64,000 nucleotides of DNA, taken from NCBI RefSeq assembly GCF_001612725.1, contig NZ_BDAZ01000051.1:47939-111938 (forward strand), given 5' to 3'. Made by a program: the position numbers and the translations under genes. The notes under the pieces are model-generated. The model searched no databases and had not been told where the DNA came from. It saw only the letters and a list, made by a program, of their open reading frames with translations. This DNA comes from Nocardia anaemiae NBRC 100462. GTDB lineage: Bacteria; Actinomycetota; Actinomycetes; Mycobacteriales; Mycobacteriaceae. Positions 1-7,719 of the stretch are shown piece after piece; the first letter of the stretch is position 1, and each line of letters opens with the position of its first letter.

Positions 1-374
1 TGGGGGAGCGCGTCTTCCTGACGATCGGCCGCCAAGGTGTCGCCGCCTTCGCGGGCCTGACGCAGCAGTGGTTTCTGATCCGTGCCATCGATCCGCCCAC
101 CGGCGCGCTACCGCCGCACCACGAATTGATCCTCGCGCGTGGACCTTTCTCGCCCGCGGATGAGCAGCGTCTGCTAGCGCGGCACCGGATCGACGTGCTG
201 GTCACCAAGGACAGCGGCGGCGATCAAACCGCCGCCAAGCTCGACGCCGCTCGCTCGGCGGGCCTTCCCGTGGTCGTTGTCGATCGTCCGGTGCTGCCGC
301 TGGGCGCGGAAGTCGTCGAATCCGTTGCCGAAGCGTGGAAGTGGTTGCGGGATATCGCATCCGGCGATTCGTAG
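1..374 (+). CDS. cobK: Precorrin-6A reductase CobK, C-terminal part (5' end outside window)
   Basis: The first 123 residues visible (reading frame from base 3, stop at 374) match the C-terminal half of CobK/CbiJ. This enzyme uses NADPH to reduce precorrin-6A in the aerobic cobalamin pathway. Family hallmarks visible are FLTIGRQGVAAF near the start, the block HHELILARGPF, and the late motif VLVTKDSGGDQTAAKLDAA. The last is the family's conserved TK(D/N)SGG segment with the following KLDAA helix. The start lies upstream of the window. It is transcribed rightward, opposite to cobIJ and cobH, which lie 1.3 kb downstream. The identification is from family motifs and is supported by the other cob genes nearby. 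Confidence 0.9.
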   Translation, partial: GERVFLTIGRQGVAAFAGLTQQWFLIRAIDPPTGALPPHHELILARGPFSPADEQRLLARHRIDVLVTKDSGGDQTAAKLDAARSAGLPVVVVDRPVLPLGAEVVESVAEAWKWLRDIASGDS

Positions 375-416
375 TCGACCGGGCGTCGTCGGTTCGGGTC
401 TGCATCCGAGCTGTGG

Positions 417-947
417 TCAGCGGCCGAGAATTTCCGGCAGGCGGTCGAACCAGGCGAGTACGGTGCGCTCGTAGCCGATGCCGAATTCGAGCGTGGCGCG
501 TTGAAACGGGGACATGTCGGTGTGGTCGTCGGTGAGGTAGCGATCGAGGCGCTGCTGGTGAATTGCCTTGTTGGCGGCGATGATTCGATCGAGATGATCG
601 GGATCGACGTGCTTGCCGAAGGACAGGGTCAACAGTAGCGGCACCCGAATGGTCTCCGCGCCCGGATCGCGGGCGATCCATTCGAGGAACGCTTCGCGAC
701 CGGCGTCGGTGATCTGATATGGTGTGCGCTCACGCGCCCCGGTCTCACCCTTTTCGACGAGTCCGGACGCGTCCATGGCGGCCAGTTCCCGGTAGACCTG
801 GCTTTGGGTAATGGTCCAGAAGTCGCCGATCCGATCCTGGGCCTGGGTCACCAGATCCCAGCCCGACATCGGACCGTCGTGCAGAAATCCGAGCAGCGAG
901 GCCGCCGTGGAATTCAGCGATTTGCGTTGTGTCGAGGTGTTCGCCAA
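417..947 (-). CDS. PadR-family transcriptional regulator
   Basis: A 176-residue protein. The N-terminal winged helix covers roughly residues 15-90 (AASLLGFLHDGPMSGWDLV, then QVYRELAAMDASGLV and YQITDAGREAFLEW). An effector/dimer helical region follows (residues 95-176), as in two-domain PadR/Vir-type regulators. The start is a TTG at 945-947. It is chosen because a strong Shine-Dalgarno (GGAAGGAG on the minus strand) sits 7 nt before it. A 21-bp near-palindrome lies about 20 bp upstream and may be its own operator. The ligand and target genes are unknown. The convergent cobK fragment is probably unrelated. Confidence 0.85.
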   Translation of the reverse strand: MANTSTQRKSLNSTAASLLGFLHDGPMSGWDLVTQAQDRIGDFWTITQSQVYRELAAMDASGLVEKGETGARERTPYQITDAGREAFLEWIARDPGAETIRVPLLLTLSFGKHVDPDHLDRIIAANKAIHQQRLDRYLTDDHTDMSPFQRATLEFGIGYERTVLAWFDRLPEILGR

Positions 948-967
948 CCGACTGCTCCTTCCCTGTC

Positions 968-988
968 AACGTTCCATAGTGGAATGTT
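968..988. promoter_or_regulatory. Palindrome upstream of PadR gene, candidate operator
   Basis: AACGTTCCA and TGGAATGTT face each other around a 3-bp centre, with one mismatch between the 9-bp arms. The site lies about 20 bp upstream of the TTG start of the PadR gene, a usual place for an autoregulatory site. PadR operators are typically dyads of this size. Binding is inferred. Confidence 0.5.
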
Positions 989-1154
989 ATACGCCGGACT
1001 CGCCTATCGCGAGGTCGAGGAACGCATTCTGACCGGCGCGTTGCCTGGTGGTGAGTTGATCAGCGCGGAAACGAATCCACGTCGCGGGATGCCGATCGGC
1101 ATCCCCGACGAAGCTGCGGTCAGGCGCTCTTCGGTCGATAGTGCAGCTCGGTAA
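984..1154 (+). pseudogene. Possible remnant of a GntR-type DNA-binding N terminus
   Basis: A 56-codon frame begins with ATG at 984 and contains YREVEERILTGALPGGELIS. This resembles the first helix and turn of GntR-family winged helices (pattern lrerIltGeLpPGsrLsE). After that the similarity stops: there is no second or third DNA-binding helix, and the frame ends at 1154. It may be a decayed GntR gene or chance similarity. Confidence 0.25.
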
Positions 1155-1674
1155 CTCCGCATTCGAATCCGGTGGCGGCGACGAGGTCGAGTCGGGCGGT
1201 GCCGCGGAAGACCGGCAGGCCCGCTCCGATCGCGGTCGGGTTGACGAACAGGTGCAGGTCGTCGATGAGGCCCTCGGCGATTAGATTCGCGACGAGGGTG
1301 GCGCCGCCGTAGGCGATGATGTCGCCACCCGGCAGGGCCTTGAGGTTGTCGATGGTCTCGACGAGGTCGCCGCCCGCGACGACGGTGTTCTCCCAGGGCG
1401 ATTCGGTCAGACTGTTGGAGATCACGACCTTGGGCGTGTTGTTCATCTTGTCGATGGCCACCTGGGGCTCGTGTTCGGGCTTGGAGGCCCAGTGCGGAAT
1501 GAAGCCCTCGGCGAGTTTGCGGCCGAGCACGATGGTGTCGAATTCGGCGGTGATGGCGGAGATGCGGGCGGCGAGGTCATCGGACCACGGGAATGTCATC
1601 CAGTCCATCTCGCCGTTCGGGCCGGACATGTAGCCGTCGATGGTGGCCTGGACCTGGAGTTTGAGCTTGCGCAT
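1120..1674 (-). CDS. RibD C-terminal / dihydrofolate-reductase-like protein
   Basis: A 184-residue single-domain protein of the RibD_C (DHFR-like) fold. It begins MRKLKLQVQATIDGYMSGPNG, a start typical of this family. Other family features are the FDTIVLGRKLAEGF block, the PKVVISNSL segment, and the nucleotide-binding GGDIIAYGGATLVANLIAEG stretch near residues 115-135. Members are small NADPH-dependent reductases. The substrate of stand-alone copies is usually unknown, and this is not the folate DHFR. The ATG at 1672-1674 is the start. The gene lies 18 bp downstream of cobIJ on the same strand, so co-transcription with cobH and cobIJ is possible. Confidence 0.85.
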   Translation of the reverse strand: MRKLKLQVQATIDGYMSGPNGEMDWMTFPWSDDLAARISAITAEFDTIVLGRKLAEGFIPHWASKPEHEPQVAIDKMNNTPKVVISNSLTESPWENTVVAGGDLVETIDNLKALPGGDIIAYGGATLVANLIAEGLIDDLHLFVNPTAIGAGLPVFRGTARLDLVAATGFECGVTELHYRPKSA

Positions 1675-1692
1675 CTGGTTGCCTTTCCGGAT

Positions 1693-3285
1693 TCAACGCT
1701 GGTAGCGGCGCGAAGTGTAAACCCTGGCGCCCTGCTCGGACTCGATTACCGCGGTGGTGGAGGCGCCGATGATCAGCAGCGTGCGCATATCGACCTCGGC
1801 CGGATCCAATTCGGCGAGGGTCACCACACGGACGGATTCGGTGGGTCCGCCGACATCACGACCGAATACCACGGGGGTGTCGGGCTTGCGATGTTCGAGC
1901 AGCACGTCACGCATCGCCGCAACCTGCCAGGTGCGCTGGCTGGACGCCGGGTTGTAGATCGCGATCGCCATATCGGCCGCGGCGACCGCCGAAAGCCGTT
2001 GCGCGACAATGTCCCACGGCTTGAGCCGGTCCGAGAGCGAAATCATCGCGTAGTCGTGGCCGAGCGGCGCGCCGACCCGGCTGGCCACGGCATTGGCCGC
2101 GGTGAGTCCGGGCAGTACCCGCACCGGCACCCCTTGCCACTGCGGATCGGCGGATTCCTCGAGAACCGCGGCCGCCATCGCGAAAACCCCGGGATCACCG
2201 GAGGAGACGACAACCACCTTGGCGCCGTGCTTCGCGAGATCCAATGCCATGGCGGCACGTTCGGATTCCACCCGGTTGTCGCTGGCATGCCTGCGCTGCC
2301 CCGGATGCGACGGCACCCGGTTGATGTAGGTCGTGTAGCCGACCAGATCAGTGGCCTCGGCGAGTGCGCGTTCGACCTCGGGTGTCGTCCAGTCGGGCGA
2401 GCCGGGGCCTAGCCCGACGACTACGACTTCGCCGGGGGAGACGAGTGTGTGGTCCACCGCGGACTCTCCACTGGCATTCGACCCGGCGTTCGGGATCGGG
2501 GTGGTTGTCGTGTCGACGGCGGACTGCTGGTTTTTCGACGAATTCGCGAGGGGGAGCGTGGTTGTCGGTTGGGGCCCAGGGACGAGGGTGATCGCGAAGT
2601 ACGGGACGTCCGCGTCATCGACATCGTCGGCGGGGAGCACACGCTCACGGGTACTGCTCGCGCGTTCGACGTAGTAGGCGTCGGCGAGGCGACCGGAATC
2701 CGAGAGGGCTTGGCGCACACCGGGATAGGTGCGACCGAGCTTCATGATGGCGGCCGCGTCGGTATCGCGGAGGCGGCGGGTGAGTTCGTCGGTTGGCATG
2801 GTGCCCGGTAGGACGGTGAGCACCTGCTCGCCCTCGACGAGCGGTGTACCGAGGGCGGCCGAGGCCGCGCTCACCGAGGTGATGCCGGGGATGATCTCGG
2901 CCTCGAACCGGTCGGCCAATCGGCGGTGCATATGCATGTACGAGCTGTAGAACAGCGGGTCGCCCGCGGCGAGCAGCGCGACGGACCGGCCCGCCGCCAG
3001 ATGGGTTGCCAGGCGTTCGGCGGCCTGTTCGTAGAACTCGTCGATGGCGCCCTGATAGCCGCCGGGATGGTCGGTCGTCTCGGTGGTCACCGGGTAGATC
3101 AGGTGTTCTTCGAGTTGGCCCGCGTGCATGTACGGTGCGGCGATGCCGCGCGAGATGCTGCGGCCGTGGCGTGCGCTGTGGAAGGCGATGACATCGGCCT
3201 CGGCGATCACCCGCGCCGCCTTCACCGTCACCAGCTCCGGATCACCGGGGCCGAGTCCGACGCCCCACAACTTGCCGTTGCTCAT
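1693..3285 (-). CDS. cobIJ: Fused precorrin-2 C20- and precorrin-3B C17-methyltransferase
   Basis: A 530-residue two-domain SAM-dependent methyltransferase. Residues 1-235 are CobI: MSNGKLWGVGLGPGDPELVT (GxGPGDPELVT motif), then LLAAGDPLFYSSY and IIPGITSVSAASA. A linker rich in S, T and P (about 240-285) leads to CobJ at about 286-530: VVVVGLGPGSPDWTTPE, VVVVSSGDPGVFAMA, VLPGLTAANAVASRVGAPLGHD, and AIYNPASSQR. CobI methylates precorrin-2 at C20 and CobJ methylates precorrin-3B at C17 with ring contraction. The fusion is known from mycobacteria and other actinomycetes. The start overlaps the cobH stop by 4 bp (ATGA), which implies translational coupling. Confidence 0.96.
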   Translation of the reverse strand: MSNGKLWGVGLGPGDPELVTVKAARVIAEADVIAFHSARHGRSISRGIAAPYMHAGQLEEHLIYPVTTETTDHPGGYQGAIDEFYEQAAERLATHLAAGRSVALLAAGDPLFYSSYMHMHRRLADRFEAEIIPGITSVSAASAALGTPLVEGEQVLTVLPGTMPTDELTRRLRDTDAAAIMKLGRTYPGVRQALSDSGRLADAYYVERASSTRERVLPADDVDDADVPYFAITLVPGPQPTTTLPLANSSKNQQSAVDTTTTPIPNAGSNASGESAVDHTLVSPGEVVVVGLGPGSPDWTTPEVERALAEATDLVGYTTYINRVPSHPGQRRHASDNRVESERAAMALDLAKHGAKVVVVSSGDPGVFAMAAAVLEESADPQWQGVPVRVLPGLTAANAVASRVGAPLGHDYAMISLSDRLKPWDIVAQRLSAVAAADMAIAIYNPASSQRTWQVAAMRDVLLEHRKPDTPVVFGRDVGGPTESVRVVTLAELDPAEVDMRTLLIIGASTTAVIESEQGARVYTSRRYQR

Positions 3286-3905
3286 TCCTGTTCGCTCGCA
3301 ATCGCATTCAGTGCCGACGCGGTAATGGCGCTGCCACCGCGCCGCCCACGCACCGTCAGATATTCGACCCCGCCGAATTCGATCAGCGCGTCCTTGGATT
3401 CGGCGGCGCCGACGAAGCCGACCGGAATACCGAGGATGGCGGCAGGTCGCGGCGCACCCGCCTCGATCATGTCGAGCAGATGGAACAGCGCGGTCGGTGC
3501 GTTCCCGATGGCGACCACCGCGCCCTCGAGCCGATCACGCCATAACTCCAGCGCCGCCGCCGACCGCGTATTGCCCATTGCCGCAGCCATTTCCGGCACC
3601 CGCGGATCGCCGAGCGTGCAGATCACGTCATTGTCGGCAGGCAACCGCTTGCGCGTCACCCCGGAAGCAACCATCTGCGCATCACAGAGAATAGGAGCCC
3701 CCGCACGCAGCGCATCCCGCGCCGCCGCCACCACCCCGTCCGAAAATGCCACCTCCCCCGCCAGATCCACCTGCCCACACCCATGAATCATCCGCACCAC
3801 AACCTGCGCCACATCCAGCGGGAACCGACCCAGATCCGCCTCCGCCCGAATCATCGCAAACGACCGCCGATAAATCTCGGCCCCATCAGTGACATAAACG
3901 GACAT
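3282..3905 (-). CDS. cobH: Precorrin-8X methylmutase CobH
   Basis: A 207-residue protein that moves the C11 methyl group to C12, giving hydrogenobyrinate, in aerobic B12 synthesis. The sequence shows the family start IYRRSFAMIRAEADL, then VVRMIHGCGQVDLAGEV with the catalytic His in RMIHGCG. Also visible are APILCDAQMVASGVTRKRLP and the C-terminal AILGIPVGFVGAAESKDAL block. Length fits the family, at about 210 residues. It starts at ATG 3903-3905. The stop overlaps the cobIJ start, so the two form an operon running toward base 1. Confidence 0.96.
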   Translation of the reverse strand: MSVYVTDGAEIYRRSFAMIRAEADLGRFPLDVAQVVVRMIHGCGQVDLAGEVAFSDGVVAAARDALRAGAPILCDAQMVASGVTRKRLPADNDVICTLGDPRVPEMAAAMGNTRSAAALELWRDRLEGAVVAIGNAPTALFHLLDMIEAGAPRPAAILGIPVGFVGAAESKDALIEFGGVEYLTVRGRRGGSAITASALNAIASEQE

Positions 3906-4011
3906 GCCCTAAACCATATGAGCCCTCCCTCCCCACCCTCGGCGCGGGTCGAGAATGCGGGGATGGCGGCAAACATCGAGAGAGCGCCTGCCTGAATGCA
4001 TTCTCGGCGGG

Positions 4012-4500
4012 TCAGGTTCTGGGGCGTTCGAGGATTCGGGACATGACTATGGAGCTGCGGGTCCGGCCTACTCGGGTGTTCTCGCGGATGCGTTCTACGG
4101 TGGATTCGATTTCGGCCATGTCGGTGGCCATGACGTGGACCAGGGCGTCGGCTTCGCCTGCGATGGTCCAGACGCCGACTACCTGGGGGATCGGTTCGAG
4201 GCTGCGGCGGAGTTCGGTGGGAGTGATGTTGTCGCGGTAGTAGACCTCGACGTAGGCCTCAGTGGTCCAGCCGAGTGCGGCGGGGTTGACCAGTGCGGTG
4301 AAGCCGGTGATCTGGCGGCTGGCGACCATCTTGTCGACGCGTCGCTTCACTGCGGGCGCGGACAATCCGACCTTCGCGCCGATCTCCTGGAACGAGGCGC
4401 GTGCAGATTTGAGCAGATGCGCCAGGATCTGCCGGTCGATGTCATCCACGCCACACCCACTCTCAATCGGCGCAATGATTCTCTGTATCTGGTCACTCAT
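4012..4500 (-). CDS. Lrp/AsnC-family transcriptional regulator
   Basis: A 162-residue regulator when started at ATG 4498-4500; a TTG two codons upstream is an alternative. The N-terminal HTH is at about residues 15-65 (VDDIDRQILAHLLKSARASF, IGAKVGLSAPAVKRRVDKM). It is followed by an RAM/AsnC_trans effector domain (GWTTEAYVEVYYRDNI, VVGVWTIAGEADALVHVMA, IESTVERIRENT). It is transcribed divergently from the dimethylargininase-like gene. M. tuberculosis has, as I recall, a similar regulator next to an Rv2323c-type gene. It therefore probably controls the arginine-derivative hydrolase in response to an amino acid. This is inference from position. Confidence 0.9.
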   Translation of the reverse strand: MSDQIQRIIAPIESGCGVDDIDRQILAHLLKSARASFQEIGAKVGLSAPAVKRRVDKMVASRQITGFTALVNPAALGWTTEAYVEVYYRDNITPTELRRSLEPIPQVVGVWTIAGEADALVHVMATDMAEIESTVERIRENTRVGRTRSSIVMSRILERPRT

Positions 4501-4586
4501 GCGCAATGAATCGTTGTTTCTGGCGCAATACTAGGCGAATTACCTTCGTGTCAGCGAATGATCCGCGCCTACCTCCGGGAGACACG

Positions 4587-5459
4587 TTGACCTCTGTAGC
4601 CACCCTCCGATTCGAGCCCGGGCGGCAGCCATCGCCACGCCGGTTCGTGATGTGCCGTCCGGATCACTTCGACGTCTGCTACTCGATCAATCCGTGGATG
4701 AATCCCCAGGAACCGGTCGATCGCGCGCTGGCGCTGTCGCAATGGGAGACGCTGCGTGCCACATTCGAGCACTACGGCCATCGCATCGATGTGGTGCCGG
4801 GCGAGCCCGGACTGCCCGATATGGTTTTCGCCGCGAATAGTGGCCTGATCGTGGGCGATCGGGCGATGTCTGCGCGGTTCACCCATGCCGAGCGGGCCGA
4901 TGAGGGTCCGGCGTATCATCGCTGGTTCGCGCAGCAGGGGCTGGTGGAGTTGGTCGGGGCGCAGGAAATCAATGAGGGCGAAGGTGATTTCCTGCTCGTC
5001 GGTGAGCGCATGCTGGCCGCGACCGGATTCCGGAGTTCGATTGCCGCGCACCGTGAGGTGCAGCGATACTTCGATCTGCCGGTGGTTTCACTCGAACTGG
5101 TCGATCCGCGCTTCTATCACCTGGATACGGCGCTGATGGTCCTCGATGACACGAATGTGGCGTATTTCGCGCCCGCGTTCAGTGCCGCGAGTCAGGCGAA
5201 ACTGGCCGAGCTCTATCCGGACGCCATCCTCGCCACCGATGCCGATGCCGTGGTTCTCGGGCTAAACGGCGTTTCCGATGGGCTGAATGTTTTCATCAGC
5301 AGTCGGGCCGACAATCTGGCTTCGGAGTTGCGTGCGCAGGATTACAACCCAGTGGGCGTCGATCTGTCGGAGTTGTTGAAGGCCGGTGGTGGGGTGAAGT
5401 GCTGCACCTTGGAGATCCACGATGATCCGCGGAGTGCGCCGACCGCTGTTGCTTCGTAA
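4587..5459 (+). CDS. Dimethylargininase / amidinotransferase-superfamily hydrolase
   Basis: A 290-residue guanidino-group-modifying enzyme similar to mycobacterial Rv2323c-type DDAH proteins. Visible features are RRFVMCRPDHFDVCYSINPW, the substrate-loop block LPDMVFAANSGLIV, and the acidic pair in EINEGEGDFLLVG. The catalytic His is in DPRFYHLDTALMVL and the catalytic Cys is in GGVKCCTLEI near the C terminus. The probable activity is hydrolysis of methylated arginine, ornithine or a related guanidine to citrulline plus amine. The TTG at 4587 is chosen because GGGAGA precedes it at good spacing and it gives a family-like N terminus. A GTG at 4548 and an ATG at 4506 are in-frame alternatives. 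It is divergent from the Lrp gene. No rocD is present here. Confidence 0.85.
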   Translation: MTSVATLRFEPGRQPSPRRFVMCRPDHFDVCYSINPWMNPQEPVDRALALSQWETLRATFEHYGHRIDVVPGEPGLPDMVFAANSGLIVGDRAMSARFTHAERADEGPAYHRWFAQQGLVELVGAQEINEGEGDFLLVGERMLAATGFRSSIAAHREVQRYFDLPVVSLELVDPRFYHLDTALMVLDDTNVAYFAPAFSAASQAKLAELYPDAILATDADAVVLGLNGVSDGLNVFISSRADNLASELRAQDYNPVGVDLSELLKAGGGVKCCTLEIHDDPRSAPTAVAS

Positions 5460-5604
5460 GCGCGTTGGTCGTCGGAACGGGAGGTTGGTGCGCCATGTTC
5501 CTGATCGGTCGCTCGCGGCGTGGAGTTCATCCGGTAGCAAACCAAGACGGCGTCGGTTTGCGGACGGCGGCGCAACACGGTCGCCTGTGACCGCTGCGCA
5601 GACG

Positions 5605-6807
5605 TCAACCGATGCGGTAACCGTTTTCGGTGGCGACGATGTCGGTGACCGGGCCGCGGGGGCGGCCGCAGCGGCGTTCGCAGCCGGACCAGTGCTGACG
5701 ACCTGCGACCGTGACATCGTCGGCGCTGTGCACTTCGATGGTCGCGCCGAGATCTGCTGCGCCGCTGGTATCGCTCGGTTCGGTGGGCGGCAGTACGCGA
5801 CCGGATTCGACGGCGGCCGTCGCGTCCGCGCGTACATCGGTGAGCGCCTTCGCGCAGCCGGGCCGTCCCGCGCAGGCGCTGACCTGGAGCCAGGGGGAGT
5901 TGGCGTCGAAGATCAAGCCCATGGGGGCGAGTACGCGGACGACCTGTTCGGCGGGCCATTCGTCTAGATCGGTGATTACCAGGCTGCGCCATGGGGTGAT
6001 GAAGATGGGGCGTTCGACGGCTGCGATGAACTCGGCGATGCGGGCGGGCAGGGACCCGAGGCGAACGGCCGCGCCCAGGCTGACCAGACCATTGTCCTGG
6101 TCGAGCCAGCCGATCGGAATGTCATGGGAGGCACCGAATTCCAGGCGTTCCGGGCCGGGGGCCAGGCCGAGGATATCGATCACTCGCCGCACACCGTCGG
6201 CGACTTCGCGCAATCGCCATTGACCCGCTGCGAGATCGAGGAAGGCGTGCGCGGCGGCCAGCATTACTTGGACCGCGTCGGCCGCGGATACGCGGATGCC
6301 GGAATCACCACCGGCCAGCACGAGCGCGAATTCGGCTGTGTCCGTGGCGTGTACGCCGATATCACCACCGAGGCCGCTGATGTCGCCGCGACCGTCGTCG
6401 AGGGTGAACAGCACGCGCCCGGGCAATTCGGCCAACCGCGGTGCGGCGCGCAAACCCGCGTCGAGCGCCGGAACGAGCGCATGTGCGTCCGCCAAGCCGC
6501 CGATCCGACCCGACAGCGGCGAGGCGACAATATTGCGCACCCGCTCATGCGTATCGCTCGGCAACAGCCCGGCACCCGCCAACCGCTCACTCAGCGCGGC
6601 CGCATCACGCACCTGCCGCAACTGCACATTGCCCCGCGAGGTCAGCTCGATATTCCCATCGCCGAGCTCGGCGGCCGCCTCGGCCAGAACCTGCAACTGC
6701 CCAGGCTCCAGCCGCCCACCGGGCAGCCGAATTCGAGCCAACGGCCCATCGGCCGCCTGATGCAGCCGCAGCACACCGGGGCAGGAATCAGCATTCGTAC
6801 GCGTCAT
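5605..6807 (-). CDS. cobG: Precorrin-3B synthase CobG
   Basis: A 400-residue sulfite/nitrite-reductase-like monooxygenase that oxidises precorrin-3A to precorrin-3B in aerobic B12 synthesis. The N-terminal ferredoxin-like half has DSCPGVLRLHQAADGPLARI and GNIELTSRGNVQLRQV. The C-terminal part carries the 4Fe-4S/siroheme-type cysteines in VSACAGRPGCAKAL and in HWSGCERRCGRP. Starts at ATG 6805-6807. It is separated from cobH by the Lrp/DDAH pair and is transcribed in the same direction as cobH and cobIJ. Confidence 0.95.
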   Translation of the reverse strand: MTRTNADSCPGVLRLHQAADGPLARIRLPGGRLEPGQLQVLAEAAAELGDGNIELTSRGNVQLRQVRDAAALSERLAGAGLLPSDTHERVRNIVASPLSGRIGGLADAHALVPALDAGLRAAPRLAELPGRVLFTLDDGRGDISGLGGDIGVHATDTAEFALVLAGGDSGIRVSAADAVQVMLAAAHAFLDLAAGQWRLREVADGVRRVIDILGLAPGPERLEFGASHDIPIGWLDQDNGLVSLGAAVRLGSLPARIAEFIAAVERPIFITPWRSLVITDLDEWPAEQVVRVLAPMGLIFDANSPWLQVSACAGRPGCAKALTDVRADATAAVESGRVLPPTEPSDTSGAADLGATIEVHSADDVTVAGRQHWSGCERRCGRPRGPVTDIVATENGYRIG

Positions 6808-7099
6808 GACCTGTCCAGCCTACGACGCACCTGGCCCCCAACCGGCGGCACCTGCGACGCATGACCGCCGTCAATGCCGGGCCGCGCAACTGTTGATGGC
6901 GGTGATGCGTGATCGTCGATGGCAGTGATGCTTGGTCGGCGTGAGCGCCGGGCCGTGAATCCGGCGATGGTGGCCCGACTTGGCGGCCGACGGCCCCGGC
7001 CGCGAATCAGACGCTGCCTCGCACGAACGCGCGGGAGCGTCCGGTCGATGGCGACCGACCGGTCGGCGTAGACCACCGCCCGCCACTAAGGTTGGCGGA
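6808..7099. other. Intergenic region between cobG and NTF2-like gene
   Basis: This 292-bp stretch between divergent genes must hold both promoters. It contains several degenerate repeats of a gcgatG/gtgatG pattern between about 6860 and 6975. No frame codes for a recognisable protein, and I see no clear operator. Confidence 0.4.
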
Positions 7100-7540
7100 A
7101 TGAGTGAAATCTCCACCGTTGCCGACCGACTCGCCATCATCGACGTCGTCACCAGGATGTTCGTCTACACCGATCAGAAGCGCTGGGATGACCTGCTCGC
7201 GGAGGTATTCACGCCGAAAGTCGACTTCGATGGTGGCTTCGGTGGCGAGGTGGCGGTGCGACCCGCGGCCGATATCGTCGGCGATTGGCGCACGGGCCTC
7301 GCCGACCTCGACGGTGTCCATCATCAGTCGGGCAACTACCTGGTCGATCTGCAGGGCGAGCACGCCGAAGTCCACGCCGACGCCATCGCGGTGCACGTGA
7401 AGAACGATGCGTCCCAAGGCAAGACGCGCACCTTCGTCGGCAGCTACAGCATCGGGGCCGAACGCACCGCCGCGGGCTGGCGTGTCGACAAATTCCACTA
7501 CCACCTCAAGGTGATCGACGGAAACGCCGACCTGACCTGA
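7100..7540 (+). CDS. NTF2-like (SnoaL-type) protein
   Basis: A 146-residue protein of the NTF2-like alpha+beta barrel superfamily. It starts at ATG 7100 after GGCGGA. The N-terminal helices ADRLAIIDVVTRMFVYTDQKRWDDLL are followed by a sheet-forming region (VDFDGGFGGEVAVR, HHQSGNYLVDLQGEHAEVHADA) and the closing GWRVDKFHYHLKVIDGN. This layout is typical of the SnoaL_4 subgroup. Such proteins bind or isomerise small polar molecules, and the substrate cannot be told from sequence. It lies just upstream of the cobN riboswitch but is separated from cobN by 179 bp, so a role in B12 metabolism is not supported. Confidence 0.8.
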   Translation: MSEISTVADRLAIIDVVTRMFVYTDQKRWDDLLAEVFTPKVDFDGGFGGEVAVRPAADIVGDWRTGLADLDGVHHQSGNYLVDLQGEHAEVHADAIAVHVKNDASQGKTRTFVGSYSIGAERTAAGWRVDKFHYHLKVIDGNADLT

Positions 7541-7587
7541 CCGCGGGGCACTTACCTGTCGGCAAGTGGCGTGGGGTGGCGGGCTAG

Positions 7588-7712
7588 CATCTGGGTTGCT
7601 CGGCGGGCGATGAGGAAACCGGTGGAACTCCGGTGCGGTCGCGCCACTGTCGAAAGCCAGACCCTCTCCGGCGAGCACCGTTACCGATGGGCGCGTCACC
7701 CCGAGGAAGGCT
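7588..7712 (+). ncRNA. Cobalamin (B12) riboswitch upstream of cobN
   Basis: The stretch carries the conserved core of the adenosylcobalamin aptamer. It has GAGGAAACCGGTGGAACTCC (7612-7631), then GCGGTCGCGCCACTGT (7635-7650), which matches the invariant GCCACTG segment, and GAAAGCCAGACC (7652-7663), which matches the B12-box type AGCCAG(G)A element. The cobN ribosome binding site GAGGAAGG (7703-7710) follows about 40 nt later. This suggests translational control in which bound cobalamin hides the RBS. The exact 5' and 3' ends are estimates. Confidence 0.92.
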
Positions 7713-7719
7713 GCCACCT

